Shown: positions 18,274-27,473 of the stretch, one piece after another | How the letters are laid out: every line of letters starts with the position of its first letter | Numbering within the stretch: the first letter of the stretch is position 1 | Assembly: GCA_028222435.1 (NCBI GenBank) | Contig: JAOIST010000006.1 | Span: forward strand, 1 to 42,502 | Reading direction: 5' to 3' | Length of the DNA: 42,502 nt | Source: Candidatus Pelagibacter sp. | GTDB taxonomy: Bacteria > Pseudomonadota > Alphaproteobacteria > Pelagibacterales > Pelagibacteraceae | Program-made: the position numbers and the translations under genes | The notes under the pieces: generated by a model | Told to the model about the DNA's origin: nothing | The model's input: the letters and a program-made list of their open reading frames with translations, nothing else | Database searches by the model: none

Positions 18274-20444
18274 TGAAAAAAATATTTTTTAATTTAACTT
18301 TATCAGCAATTATAATATTTTTTTCTTTAGTTGCCATTCTATCAACATTAGGGATTGAAACTAACAAGTTCAATAAATTTATATCTGAAATAGCTTCTAA
18401 AGGTAAAAATATTGATTTAGATCTTAAAACAATTAAGTTTAAAATTGATCTAAAAGAGATAAGCTTATTCTTAGAAACAGAAAATCCAAAAATAGCATAT
18501 AGAAGTGTATCAATACCTGCACGAAACATAAAAGTATACATTGACTTTTTATCTTTACTTACACCAGATCCAAAAATAAAAAAATTAAATATTATTTTTG
18601 ATGAGATAGATATTACTAGACTTAATAATTTATCTGCAATTATCAAACCTTCAAATTTTAAAAATATTTTAAAAAATAAAATTAAAAAAGGTAAACTAAT
18701 ATCGGAAATAGAAATTTTTTTAACAGATAAAGGGAATTTTAACGATTTTATAATGAAAGGCACAGTAGTAGATTTAGAGGCTCAATTGGATAGCAAATTG
18801 TTCTTAAAAGAAACAAGCCTAAGTTTTTTTGCAGATAAGACCGATATTTTAGTTAAAAATATTTTTGGTAATCTAGAAGATATAGAGATATCTGACGGTG
18901 ATATAAAAATTAATTTAGAAAATGGCATCAAATTTAATTCTAATTTTAATTCAAAAATTAATTTGGATGAAAAACTTTTACATAAATATTCAAATTTTTT
19001 AAATAATATCGATTTTCAAAAAAATATTAAGAGTATAAGCGCAGATTTAAATAATAACATTTCCATGGAACTAGATAGTACTTATAAAGTTAAGAATTAT
19101 AATTATGGCATTACAGGGAAAATTAAAAAAAGCAAGATAGAGTTAGAAGAGTATTTTAAAAATAGCTTTATCACCGAGAAAATAAAAACAATTTACCTGT
19201 CGGATTTGCAAATTAAATCAATTATTTCGCCCAAAAAAATTAATTTTAATGGTGAAGGAAAATATTCTTTTAATAATTCAAATTTTTTAAAAGTAAATCT
19301 ATCAAATAATTTTGATAAGAATTTTACTAATTTGAAGTTAAATTTAGATTTTATCAATAATTTTGAAATAGATTTAATAAACTATAAAAAACCCAAAAAT
19401 TCTATTGCCAATTTAGATTTAGATTTAGAGAAGCGAAAAGATAATGTTAAAATTAAAAAACTTTATTACAAAGAAGAAAATAACTTTATTAAAATTAACG
19501 AATTACAATTTAAAGAAAATAAATATTTATCATTTAAAAATGTTGAAGTTTCAACACGAAATAATGATTTCAAAATTCAAAATGAAAAAAAAATCACTAT
19601 AAGTGGAGATAAATTTGATGCAACAAATCTAACTAAATTTTTCAAAAACCAAAACATTGAAAATAAGTTTCAAAAATTAAGTAGTAATATCGAAATTGAA
19701 TTTAGAAATATCAAAGTTCCATTGTCTGAGACAATTAAAAATTTTAGATTGATTGGTGAAATAAAAAAAGGAAAGTTTATTAAAATTTCATCTAAAGGAG
19801 ATTTTGGAGGGCAAAATTATTTAGACATATCAATGAAAAAAGATAGAGACACCGATAAAAAATATTTAGAAATATATTCAGATCTAACCCGTCCATTATT
19901 AACTGAATACAGTTTTTTTAATGGACTTTCAGGAGGAAAATTACTTTTCACGTCTATTATTGATGAGTCAAAGGCAAACTCGAAACTCAAAATTGAAAAT
20001 TTTAAAGTAATTAATGCACCTGGATTGATAAGATTATTATCTTTGGCAGATCTAGGTGGACTGGTTGATTTAGCAGAAGGCGATGGATTATCTTTTGATA
20101 TATTAGAAATTAATATGGAAACAAATAATAATTTTCTAAAATTAAATGAAATACTCGCTTTAGGCCCCAGTTTGTCAGTATTAATGGAAGGGTATCAGGA
20201 CGAGAATGGATTAACGAGTTTGAGAGGCACACTTGTACCAGCAAAAACATTAAATAGAATAATATCTAAAATACCAGTAATTGGAAATATAATAATTCCA
20301 AAAGAAGTTGGGGAAGGTTTGTTTGGAATTAGTTTTAAAATGAAAGGTCCAAAAGGAAATATTAAAACAGTTATTAATCCAATAAAAACATTAACTCCAA
20401 GATTTATACAAAAAATTATTGAAAGAAATAAACAAGCTAAATAA
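18273..20444 (+). CDS. AsmA/YhdP-like envelope protein
   Basis: 723 residues. One N-terminal membrane anchor (about 7-28, IFFNLTLSAIIIFFSLVAIL), then a long repetitive beta-rich periplasmic region (lysine, asparagine, isoleucine-rich). The C-terminal AsmA-like domain (about 480-715) has GEIKKGKFIKISSKGDFGG, GKLLFTSIID, FKVINAPGLIRLLSLADLGG and GPKGNIKTVINPI. AsmA/YhdP/TamB proteins form hydrophobic grooves thought to carry phospholipids between the inner and outer membranes; that role is inferred from the family. It is shorter than YhdP (over 1200) and than many alphaproteobacterial versions (about 1000). The start overlaps the prfB stop by one base; the end overlaps tyrS by 8. Confidence 0.78.
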   Translation: MKKIFFNLTLSAIIIFFSLVAILSTLGIETNKFNKFISEIASKGKNIDLDLKTIKFKIDLKEISLFLETENPKIAYRSVSIPARNIKVYIDFLSLLTPDPKIKKLNIIFDEIDITRLNNLSAIIKPSNFKNILKNKIKKGKLISEIEIFLTDKGNFNDFIMKGTVVDLEAQLDSKLFLKETSLSFFADKTDILVKNIFGNLEDIEISDGDIKINLENGIKFNSNFNSKINLDEKLLHKYSNFLNNIDFQKNIKSISADLNNNISMELDSTYKVKNYNYGITGKIKKSKIELEEYFKNSFITEKIKTIYLSDLQIKSIISPKKINFNGEGKYSFNNSNFLKVNLSNNFDKNFTNLKLNLDFINNFEIDLINYKKPKNSIANLDLDLEKRKDNVKIKKLYYKEENNFIKINELQFKENKYLSFKNVEVSTRNNDFKIQNEKKITISGDKFDATNLTKFFKNQNIENKFQKLSSNIEIEFRNIKVPLSETIKNFRLIGEIKKGKFIKISSKGDFGGQNYLDISMKKDRDTDKKYLEIYSDLTRPLLTEYSFFNGLSGGKLLFTSIIDESKANSKLKIENFKVINAPGLIRLLSLADLGGLVDLAEGDGLSFDILEINMETNNNFLKLNEILALGPSLSVLMEGYQDENGLTSLRGTLVPAKTLNRIISKIPVIGNIIIPKEVGEGLFGISFKMKGPKGNIKTVINPIKTLTPRFIQKIIERNKQAK

Positions 20445-21675
20445 TTTTTACTAAATAATGTTTTTTCTTTCCATATGACAGTTTTAAAACTTTGTTTTTA
20501 AAATCTTTTAATTGTAGAATTTTTTTTTCATCAATTACTACAATATCATTAATTTTTAATCCTTTGTTTTCTATAGCTCTTCGAACTTCAGTTTTTGAGG
20601 AGAGAATTTTATTTTTTGCAATAAAATCTAAAAAGTTAATTCCTTTTTTAATATCACTCAATTTAATTTTTATCTCAGGCAAATGAAATCCAATACCACC
20701 TTTTTCGAAAGTATCTCTAGCTGTTTTTTCAGCTTTATTTGATTCATCTTTACCATGAAGTATTTTTGTTGCTTCATTAGCTAATAAAATTTTTAGATTA
20801 TTTATATTTTTTTCTATTTCAAAAAGCTTATCTATTTCTTTTGATTGAATATTAGTAAAAAAATTAAGAAATCTTTTTACATCCCTGTCATCAGTATTTC
20901 TCCAAAATTGCCAGTAATCATAGGGCGATAGCTGATCATCGTTTAACCAAATTGCACCTTTTTCTGTTTTGCCCATTTTAGCTCCAGTGGCTAAAGTGAT
21001 TAATGGAGAGGTTAAACCATATGCTTCTTTTTTTAATTTTCTCCTAATTAGCTCAACACCATTTATAATATTTCCCCACTGATCCGACCCACCAATTTGT
21101 AAAATGCAATTATTATTTTTAAATAATTGATAAAAGTCGTATGCTTGTAAAATCATATAATTAAACTCCATATAACTAAGAGATTGTTCTCTATCTAATC
21201 TTAATTTTACACTATCAAAGGTAAGCATTTTATTAATTGTAAAATGACTCCCAATGTCTCTCAAAAAGTGAATGTATTTTAATTTATTTAACCAATCAGC
21301 ATTATCCACAAATACTGGAGCAACTTTTTTGTCTGATGAGTCTAAAATTTTGTTAAAAACCTTTTTAATACTTTTAATATTATTATTAATATCCTTCTGC
21401 TCTAGTATTTTTCTAGTAGTGTCTTTTCCTGAAGGATCGCCAATTAATGTTGTGCCACCACCTAATAGTATTATCGGTTGATGACCATATTTTTGCATTA
21501 ATTTTAAAATCATTATTTGTAAAAGACTACCGACATGCAAGCTAGGAGCAGTGCAATCAAAACCGATATATCCAGATATTGATTTTTTATTACAAATTTC
21601 GCCTAATTTATCCAAATCTGTACATTGATTCAGATATCCTCGTTCTTGCATTTCTTGTAAAAAGTTTTTTTTCAT
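20437..21675 (-). CDS. tyrS: Tyrosyl-tRNA synthetase
   Basis: Class I synthetase. 412 residues. The HIGH motif appears as LHVGS within FDCTAPSLHVGSLLQ near 39-53; tyrosine binding is in GGSDQWGNI near 195-203; the KMSKS loop reads KMGKT, a variant also seen in other alphaproteobacterial TyrRS. A C-terminal S4 RNA-binding domain (about 345-410) is present. It is divergent from anmK with a 55-base gap; the tyrS-anmK pairing is known in proteobacteria. Its stop region overlaps the AsmA-like gene by 8 bases. Confidence 0.97.
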   Translation of the reverse strand: MKKNFLQEMQERGYLNQCTDLDKLGEICNKKSISGYIGFDCTAPSLHVGSLLQIMILKLMQKYGHQPIILLGGGTTLIGDPSGKDTTRKILEQKDINNNIKSIKKVFNKILDSSDKKVAPVFVDNADWLNKLKYIHFLRDIGSHFTINKMLTFDSVKLRLDREQSLSYMEFNYMILQAYDFYQLFKNNNCILQIGGSDQWGNIINGVELIRRKLKKEAYGLTSPLITLATGAKMGKTEKGAIWLNDDQLSPYDYWQFWRNTDDRDVKRFLNFFTNIQSKEIDKLFEIEKNINNLKILLANEATKILHGKDESNKAEKTARDTFEKGGIGFHLPEIKIKLSDIKKGINFLDFIAKNKILSSKTEVRRAIENKGLKINDIVVIDEKKILQLKDFKNKVLKLSYGKKKHYLVKII

Positions 21676-21730
21676 AGCGATATTTACTTAAGCAACTATT
21701 ATACAAAAATTGTTATAAATAAATAAAAAT

Positions 21731-22849
21731 ATGCAAAAAAAATGGATCTCTTTAGGTTTAATGAGCGGCACTTCTGGGGATGGGGTTGATGCATCTATTA
21801 TTAAAACTAACGGAACAAACAAATATGAATTAATTAAAGATAAGTATTTTGAGTATGACATAGGTATTTACAAAGATATTCACAATTTGAAAGAGAAAAT
21901 TCATAAATTTGAAGATTTAAAAATATACAACAAAGAATTAGATAATTTAGAGAGAAAAATAACTATTTTTCACGCAAAAGTTATTAAAGAATTGAATATA
22001 AATGAAGAGACAATAGTAGGCTTTCATGGTCAAACTATTTATCATAATCCTAAAGAAAAAATTTCAAGACAACTCGGGAACGGGAAATTATTAAGTCAAC
22101 TGACAAAAAAAAAAATAATTTTTAATTTTAGAAAAAATGATATTTTAAATGGTGGGCAAGGAGCACCTTTAACACCAATTTTTCATCATTTGCTTAGCAT
22201 TCAAAATAAAATCAAGTTACCAGTTTGTTTTTTAAACATAGGCGGAATATCTAATATTACGATTGTTAATGATAGAGAGAATTTATCGAAATTAAGCAGT
22301 AAAGATTTAGGACCTGGAAATTGTTTAATAGATTCTTGGATAAGAAAAAATTCAGATAAAAAATTTGACAAAGATGGACAACTTGCTTCTAAAGGAAAAA
22401 AAAATGAAATTATTTACGAACAGGCTCAAGATTTATATATGAATAGAGCTTCCAAAGAAAAAATATCTTTTGACATAAATGATTTTGACGTTTCATTTGT
22501 TAGAGGGTTAACTTTAGAAGATGGAGCAACTACTCTAACACATTTTACAGCTAACATTATTGGAGAGGAATTAACTTTATATTTAAAAAACTTTAAAGAA
22601 AAAGTTCAAGAAATACTAGTTTGTGGAGGAGGAAGAAAAAATAAAATTTTACTTCAAAAAATCAAAGAAAATATATCACAAAATATAAACCTAAAATTAA
22701 TAGATGATTATAAAATAAATGGAGATTTTATTGAGTCTCAAGCATTTGCTTATTTAGCTATTAGAAAAATTCTAAAATTACCTATTTCGTTTCCAAACAC
22801 TACTAGATGTAAAGTTCCTTGTGTTGGAGGAGAATTAATAAAAAATTAA
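21731..22849 (+). CDS. anmK: Anhydro-N-acetylmuramic acid kinase
   Basis: Opens the 1,6-anhydro ring of anhMurNAc and phosphorylates it, giving MurNAc-6-phosphate in peptidoglycan recycling. 372 residues, typical. ASKHA-type ATPase motifs: GLMSGTSGDGVDAS near 7-21, VGFHGQTIYH near 95-104, NIGGISNIT near 169-177, GPGNCLIDSW near 193-203, and CGGGRKNKIL near 297-306. The neighbouring mrcA operon and this gene cover cell wall synthesis and salvage. It shares a TTAA double stop with the convergent hydrolase gene. Confidence 0.95.
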   Translation: MQKKWISLGLMSGTSGDGVDASIIKTNGTNKYELIKDKYFEYDIGIYKDIHNLKEKIHKFEDLKIYNKELDNLERKITIFHAKVIKELNINEETIVGFHGQTIYHNPKEKISRQLGNGKLLSQLTKKKIIFNFRKNDILNGGQGAPLTPIFHHLLSIQNKIKLPVCFLNIGGISNITIVNDRENLSKLSSKDLGPGNCLIDSWIRKNSDKKFDKDGQLASKGKKNEIIYEQAQDLYMNRASKEKISFDINDFDVSFVRGLTLEDGATTLTHFTANIIGEELTLYLKNFKEKVQEILVCGGGRKNKILLQKIKENISQNINLKLIDDYKINGDFIESQAFAYLAIRKILKLPISFPNTTRCKVPCVGGELIKN

Positions 22850-23502
22850 ATAAGAGCAGTTTTTTCTTTTAAATATTTTTTAATTTCCGCGGAAAGTTCT
22901 TTTTCTTTATCTTTAAAAAAATGATTAGAGTTTTTTATTTTTGAAAAAATTACCTCAACACCTTTTTGACTTTTAATTCTATTATCTAATTCATCAATAC
23001 TTTCTTTTGTAACTAATTCATCATTTTCACTATAAATAACTTGGCCTGAAGTTGGACATGGCGCTAAAAAAGAAAAATCATATACATTTGGTTGAGGCGA
23101 TATTGCTATGAAGTTATTTACTTCTGGTCTTCTCATAATTAACTGCATACAGATTAGAGACCCAAAAGAAAATCCTGAAACCCAACATTGACTATAGTCT
23201 AAGTTTTGCCGCTCAATCCAATCAAGAGCCGCCGCCGCGTCTGATAGCTCACCTTGTCCATTATCAAAAAAACCATCGCTTTTTCCAACACCTCTAAAAT
23301 TAATTTTTATTACTGAAAAACCATTTTCTAAAAAAATACTATACATGAGCTGAACTATTTTGTTATTCATAGTTCCTCCATATTGAGGATGAGGGTGTAA
23401 AACTATCGCTACTGGAGAACCAAACTTGGGGTTTTTATAATATTTTGCCTCCAACCTTCCGGCTGGCCCTGGAATAAAAATTTCTAAACTTTTAGGTTTC
23501 AT
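22846..23502 (-). CDS. Alpha/beta hydrolase of the COG2945 type
   Basis: Soluble serine hydrolase of unknown substrate. 218 residues. Catalytic triad visible: S112 in the nucleophile elbow GFSFGS, D161 in SENDELV, H194 in NSNHFF. The oxyanion-hole region is LHPHPQYGGTMNN near 35-47, typical of this family, and INFRGVGKSDG near 67-77 follows. The family is widespread in proteobacteria without an assigned reaction. Divergent from iscR with a 131-base gap. Confidence 0.87.
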   Translation of the reverse strand: MKPKSLEIFIPGPAGRLEAKYYKNPKFGSPVAIVLHPHPQYGGTMNNKIVQLMYSIFLENGFSVIKINFRGVGKSDGFFDNGQGELSDAAAALDWIERQNLDYSQCWVSGFSFGSLICMQLIMRRPEVNNFIAISPQPNVYDFSFLAPCPTSGQVIYSENDELVTKESIDELDNRIKSQKGVEVIFSKIKNSNHFFKDKEKELSAEIKKYLKEKTALI

Positions 23503-23589
23503 TTTTGATAATGATTATTATTTTTATAAAAAGTATTGTTTTATATCACGTTTTTATGCGTCAAATAATTTTTTTTAAATCATACTAAA

Positions 23590-23617
23590 ACAGTAGGAAT
23601 TAAAAGAAAATTACTGT
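23590..23617 (+). promoter_or_regulatory. Inverted repeat upstream of iscR, possible operator
   Basis: ACAGTA at 23590-23595 and TACTGT at 23612-23617 form perfect 6-base arms with a 16-base AT-rich centre, ending 16 bases before the iscR start codon. The position fits an autoregulatory site for the Rrf2/IscR product. The arms are too far apart to make a good hairpin terminator. No match to a known IscR consensus is claimed. Confidence 0.35.
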
Positions 23618-23633
23618 ATTACAACGATAAATT

Positions 23634-24044
23634 ATGAAGTTAACTACTAAAGGCAGATATGCAGTTATGGCTATGGCAGATCTAGCTTTATTTAAAGATG
23701 AAGGACCTATAAGCCTAACAGATATTTCTTTAAGGCAAAATATCTCTCTAGCCTATTTAGAGCAAATATTTATTAAACTTAAAAATAATAATTTAGTCAA
23801 AAGCGTTAGAGGGGCTAAAGGAGGTTATGTATTAGAAACTTCACCTGAAGAAATTAGAATTTCTAATATTATTTCAGCAGTAAATGAAGAGGTAAAAACA
23901 CTTAATTGCAAAAAGGAATCGAAAAAAGGTTGCAATAATAGAAATACAAAATGTATTACACATAATTTATGGGATCAACTTGACAATCACATTAATAATT
24001 TTTTTGAAAAAGTAAAACTAAATGATCTTGTAAAAAAAAATTAA
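23634..24044 (+). CDS. iscR: Rrf2-family iron-sulfur regulator, IscR type
   Basis: Transcription factor sensing cellular iron-sulfur status through its own [2Fe-2S] cluster. 136 residues. A winged helix-turn-helix (1-75) with MKLTTKGRYAVMAMADLA and SVRGAKGGYVL. Likely cluster ligands C92, C100, C107 and H110 (CITH matches CLTH of E. coli IscR). The spacing between cysteines is wider (7 and 6 residues, against 5 and 5). It lies 11 bases upstream of sufB and presumably controls that operon. The Rrf2 call is certain, the IscR role rests on ligands and context. Confidence 0.9.
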   Translation: MKLTTKGRYAVMAMADLALFKDEGPISLTDISLRQNISLAYLEQIFIKLKNNNLVKSVRGAKGGYVLETSPEEIRISNIISAVNEEVKTLNCKKESKKGCNNRNTKCITHNLWDQLDNHINNFFEKVKLNDLVKKN

Positions 24045-24055
24045 ATATTAAATAA

Positions 24056-25492
24056 ATGAAAACAGAAGATTTAAAAAATACTCAAGATTACAAATACGGT
24101 TTTACTACTGACGTAGAAAATATAAGAGCCCCAAAAGGACTTAATGAAAATACAATAAAATTTATTTCAAATATTAAAAAGGAACCAAAATGGATGTTAG
24201 AATGGAGGATGAAAGCCTACAATAGATTAAAAGTCCTAAAAGAACCTAATTGGCAAAAACCAAAGTATCCTAAAATAAACTATCAAAACCTGTACTATTA
24301 TTCCGCACCTAAAAGTGCATCAGACAAACCTGAAAGTTTAGAGGAAATCGATCCTAAGATTTTAGATACTTATAAAAAACTTGGTATACCTTTAGTTGAA
24401 CAAAAAAGATTAAATGGGATAGCTGTAGATGCTGTATTCGACTCAGTTTCAGTTGCCACTACTTTTAAAGATGAGTTAACAAAACAGGGAATAATTTTTT
24501 GCTCAATATCTGAAGCAATTCAGAAACACCCAGAGCTAGTAAAAAAATATTTAGGTTCTGTAATTCCTTTAAGTGATCATTATTTTGCAACTTTAAACTC
24601 TGCTGTTTTTACTGATGGGTCATTTGTTTATATTCCTCCAAACACTAGATGCCCAATGGAGTTATCAACTTATTTTAGAATTAACGCTTCCGAAACTGGA
24701 CAATTTGAAAGGACTTTAATCATAGCCGATAAAGGAAGTTATGTAAGTTACTTAGAAGGATGTACAGCTCCAATGAGAGATGAAAATCAACTTCATGCAG
24801 CAAATGTAGAATTAGTAGCTTTAGATGATGCGGAAATAAAATACTCAACAGTGCAAAACTGGTATCCAGGAGATGAGAAGGGCGTAGGTGGAATATATAA
24901 TTTTGTTACTAAAAGAGGAGCTTGTAGAGGTAAAAATTCTAAAATTTCTTGGACACAAGTAGAAACAGGTTCTGCTATTACCTGGAAATATCCAAGCTGT
25001 ATTTTGCAAGGAGATAATTCAGTTGGTGAATTTTATTCTATAGCAATCACAAATAACTTCCAAAAAGCTGACACTGGAACTAAAATGATACATCTTGGAA
25101 AAAATACTAAAAGTAAAATAATCTCAAAAGGAATATCAGCTGGTAATGCAGATAATATGTATAGAGGTCTTGTTGATATTAAAAATAAAGCAAAAAATTC
25201 AAGAAATTATACTCAATGTGACTCATTATTGATGGGTAATAAATGTGGAGCTCATACAATTCCTTATATAAAAAACAGCAATGCAACTTCAACAATAGAA
25301 CACGAAGCAACAACCACTAAGATAAATGAGGAACAACTCTATTATTGTAATCAAAGGGGATTAGACCAAGAAGAAGCTGTAAGTCTTATAGTTAATGGTT
25401 TTTGCAAAGAAGTTTTGCAACAACTTCCCATGGAGTTCGCTGTTGAGGCTCAAAAACTTGTAGCTATTAGCTTAGAAGGAAGTGTTGGTTAA
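24056..25492 (+). CDS. sufB: Fe-S cluster assembly scaffold SufB
   Basis: Scaffold subunit of SufBC2D, where sulfide and iron are assembled. 478 residues, typical. Motifs: [12 protein letters not shown] near 90, [20 protein letters not shown] near 371-390, and [20 protein letters not shown] with C431 aligned to the essential core cysteine of E. coli SufB (C405). Second gene of the iscR-suf operon; one base separates its stop from the preferred sufC ATG. Confidence 0.98.
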   Translation: MKTEDLKNTQDYKYGFTTDVENIRAPKGLNENTIKFISNIKKEPKWMLEWRMKAYNRLKVLKEPNWQKPKYPKINYQNLYYYSAPKSASDKPESLEEIDPKILDTYKKLGIPLVEQKRLNGIAVDAVFDSVSVATTFKDELTKQGIIFCSISEAIQKHPELVKKYLGSVIPLSDHYFATLNSAVFTDGSFVYIPPNTRCPMELSTYFRINASETGQFERTLIIADKGSYVSYLEGCTAPMRDENQLHAANVELVALDDAEIKYSTVQNWYPGDEKGVGGIYNFVTKRGACRGKNSKISWTQVETGSAITWKYPSCILQGDNSVGEFYSIAITNNFQKADTGTKMIHLGKNTKSKIISKGISAGNADNMYRGLVDIKNKAKNSRNYTQCDSLLMGNKCGAHTIPYIKNSNATSTIEHEATTTKINEEQLYYCNQRGLDQEEAVSLIVNGFCKEVLQQLPMEFAVEAQKLVAISLEGSVG

Positions 25493-25493
25493 T

Positions 25494-26228
25494 ATGCTTA
25501 ATATTAAAAATTTAGATGCCACTATTGACAATAAGCACATTCTAAAAGGCCTAAACCTAAATATAAAACCTGGAGAAGTTCATGCAATCATGGGACCTAA
25601 CGGTTCGGGAAAAAGCACATTAGCAAATGTTTTATCAGGTAAGAACGGCTATGAAATCAAAGGAAAAATTCAGTTTAATGGAGAAAACCTTAATGAACTC
25701 TCAACAGAGGAAAGAGCTCAAAAAGGTATATTTTTAGCTTTTCAATATCCTTTGGAAATACCAGGTGTAAGTACAAATATTTTTTTAAAAACCTCTTTAA
25801 ATGCGGTTAGAAAAGCGAAAGGTGAGAAAGAATTAGATACTTTGACTTTTTTAAAATTAATAAAAGAAAAAGCTCTAGAACTTGGAATTGATGAAAAATT
25901 TTTGTCACGTCAACTTAATGTAGGTTTTTCCGGAGGAGAAAAAAAAAAAAATGAGATACTACAAATGAAATTATTAGAGCCTAAGCTATCAATCTTGGAT
26001 GAGACAGACTCAGGGTTAGACATAGATGCCCTAAGAATAGTAGCTGATGGAGTTAATTCATATAAAAATAAAGACAACGCCTTTTTGATAATCACTCATT
26101 ACCAAAGACTTTTAGATTACATCAAGCCAGATTTTATACATGTTTTATCAAATGGTAAAATTGTTAAAACTGGTGATGCAGATCTAGGAGCCCAACTAGA
26201 GAAAACAGGTTATACAAGTTTAAGTTAA
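25494..26228 (+). CDS. sufC: SufC, ATPase of the SUF complex
   Basis: ABC-type ATPase driving conformational change in SufBC2D. 244 residues from ATG 25494 (MLNIKNLDATI). A GTG at 25482 in frame would overlap sufB; GAAGGAAG at about 25476-25483 sits well as ribosome site for 25494. Walker A GPNGSGKST near 34-42, Q-loop AFQYP, signature SGGEKKKNEI, Walker B LSILDETDSG, and His switch ITHYQRL. The signature segment holds a 13-A run (25939-25951), with lysine where most SufC have arginine. Confidence 0.97.
   Translation: MLNIKNLDATIDNKHILKGLNLNIKPGEVHAIMGPNGSGKSTLANVLSGKNGYEIKGKIQFNGENLNELSTEERAQKGIFLAFQYPLEIPGVSTNIFLKTSLNAVRKAKGEKELDTLTFLKLIKEKALELGIDEKFLSRQLNVGFSGGEKKKNEILQMKLLEPKLSILDETDSGLDIDALRIVADGVNSYKNKDNAFLIITHYQRLLDYIKPDFIHVLSNGKIVKTGDADLGAQLEKTGYTSLS
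25939..25951 (+). repeat. 13-A homopolymer inside sufC
   Basis: Thirteen adenines encode the lysines directly after SGGE of the ABC signature. It is the longest A-run I noticed inside a gene in the window and a potential slippage site for polymerases and sequencers. Confidence 0.9.
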
Positions 26229-27473
26229 ATGCAGCAATTTTACGATTTCAGAATAGAGAAAATTAAAGGTCTTTCGTCAGAAGAAAAAACAGTAAGAAAA
26301 AAGAATCTTGAACTTTTTTATCTAAATGGTTTTCCCAGTAAAAAGGATGAGGACTGGAAATTTACAGATCTAAATTCTATATTAAATCAAAACTTTACCA
26401 AAATTGCTAACACAGACTTAATAACCGAGGAAAGGCGACACAAATCAATTAATGATTTTGAGCATAATTTTATTTCTTTGATGAATGGAAAACTAATATC
26501 TAAAAGTTTTGATCATGAAGAAAAAGATAAAATTTTTATAAGTAATTTTAATTATAAAAATGAAATAATTTTACATAACAAAAATACATTAAACTTTTTA
26601 AATAATGCTTTAGCTAAAGATGGTTTTTCATTAGAAATTTCGAAAAACTATAAATTAAAAAAGCCTTTAGTTATTTACAATCATTTTTCTGATTCCTTGA
26701 AAGATACTATTACGAATAATAAAAATTCAATAATCTTAAATGAAAATTCAGAGTTAACTTTAATTGATTACATGGATAATACTTCTAAAGAAAATTTTAT
26801 GATTAACACGATTGAAAATATAAAATTAAAAAAAAATTCATCTTTGAAAAGTATTTTTATAAATAATTCAAAAAACAATGCTTATTTTTATAAATATTTA
26901 AAAAATGACTTAGAAAAAAACTCTAGTTTAGAAAATTATATACTTTCGTCAGGATTAATATTTAATAAGCTGGATATTGAAGTAAATCATAATGAGGAGT
27001 ATTCAAATAGTTATATTTTTTCAGCTTTAAATTTATTAAATAATGAGCATCAAGAAATTAAAACGCGAGTAAATCATAACGCTCCGAACTGTCTTAGTTA
27101 TCAAAAAATAAAAAATGTTTTAAATAATGAAAGCAAAGGAGTTTATCAAGGAAAAATTTTTGTAAAAAATACAGCTCAAAAAACTGATGCATATCAATTA
27201 AGTAGAGCTTTAATTTTAAATGATAAAGCCGAGTTTGATGCGAAACCTGAACTTGAGATTTATGCTGATGATGTTAAATGTTCTCATGGATCAACATCAG
27301 GAAGCATTGATTTAGATTCCATTCACTATTTGAAATCCAGAGGCATTCCAGAAAAAGAAGCATATCAAATGTTAATTAATGGTTTCTTGTGTGAAGTTCT
27401 AGAAAAATTTAAAGAAAAAAATTTGAAAAAATTTTTATTACAAAAACTAGAGGATCAAATTCATGGATATTAA
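26229..27473 (+). CDS. sufD: Fe-S cluster assembly protein SufD
   Basis: Partner of SufB in the SufBC2D scaffold, linked to iron entry. 414 residues. The N-terminal helical region contains KKDEDWKFTDL near 38-48; the beta-helix middle is divergent and Asn/Lys-rich; the conserved C-terminus has YADDVKCSHGSTSGSIDLD, whose CSHG histidine matches the functional SufD histidine (H360 in E. coli), then YLKSRGIPEKEAYQMLINGF. It starts directly after the sufC stop and overlaps sufS by 11 bases. Confidence 0.94.
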   Translation: MQQFYDFRIEKIKGLSSEEKTVRKKNLELFYLNGFPSKKDEDWKFTDLNSILNQNFTKIANTDLITEERRHKSINDFEHNFISLMNGKLISKSFDHEEKDKIFISNFNYKNEIILHNKNTLNFLNNALAKDGFSLEISKNYKLKKPLVIYNHFSDSLKDTITNNKNSIILNENSELTLIDYMDNTSKENFMINTIENIKLKKNSSLKSIFINNSKNNAYFYKYLKNDLEKNSSLENYILSSGLIFNKLDIEVNHNEEYSNSYIFSALNLLNNEHQEIKTRVNHNAPNCLSYQKIKNVLNNESKGVYQGKIFVKNTAQKTDAYQLSRALILNDKAEFDAKPELEIYADDVKCSHGSTSGSIDLDSIHYLKSRGIPEKEAYQMLINGFLCEVLEKFKEKNLKKFLLQKLEDQIHGY

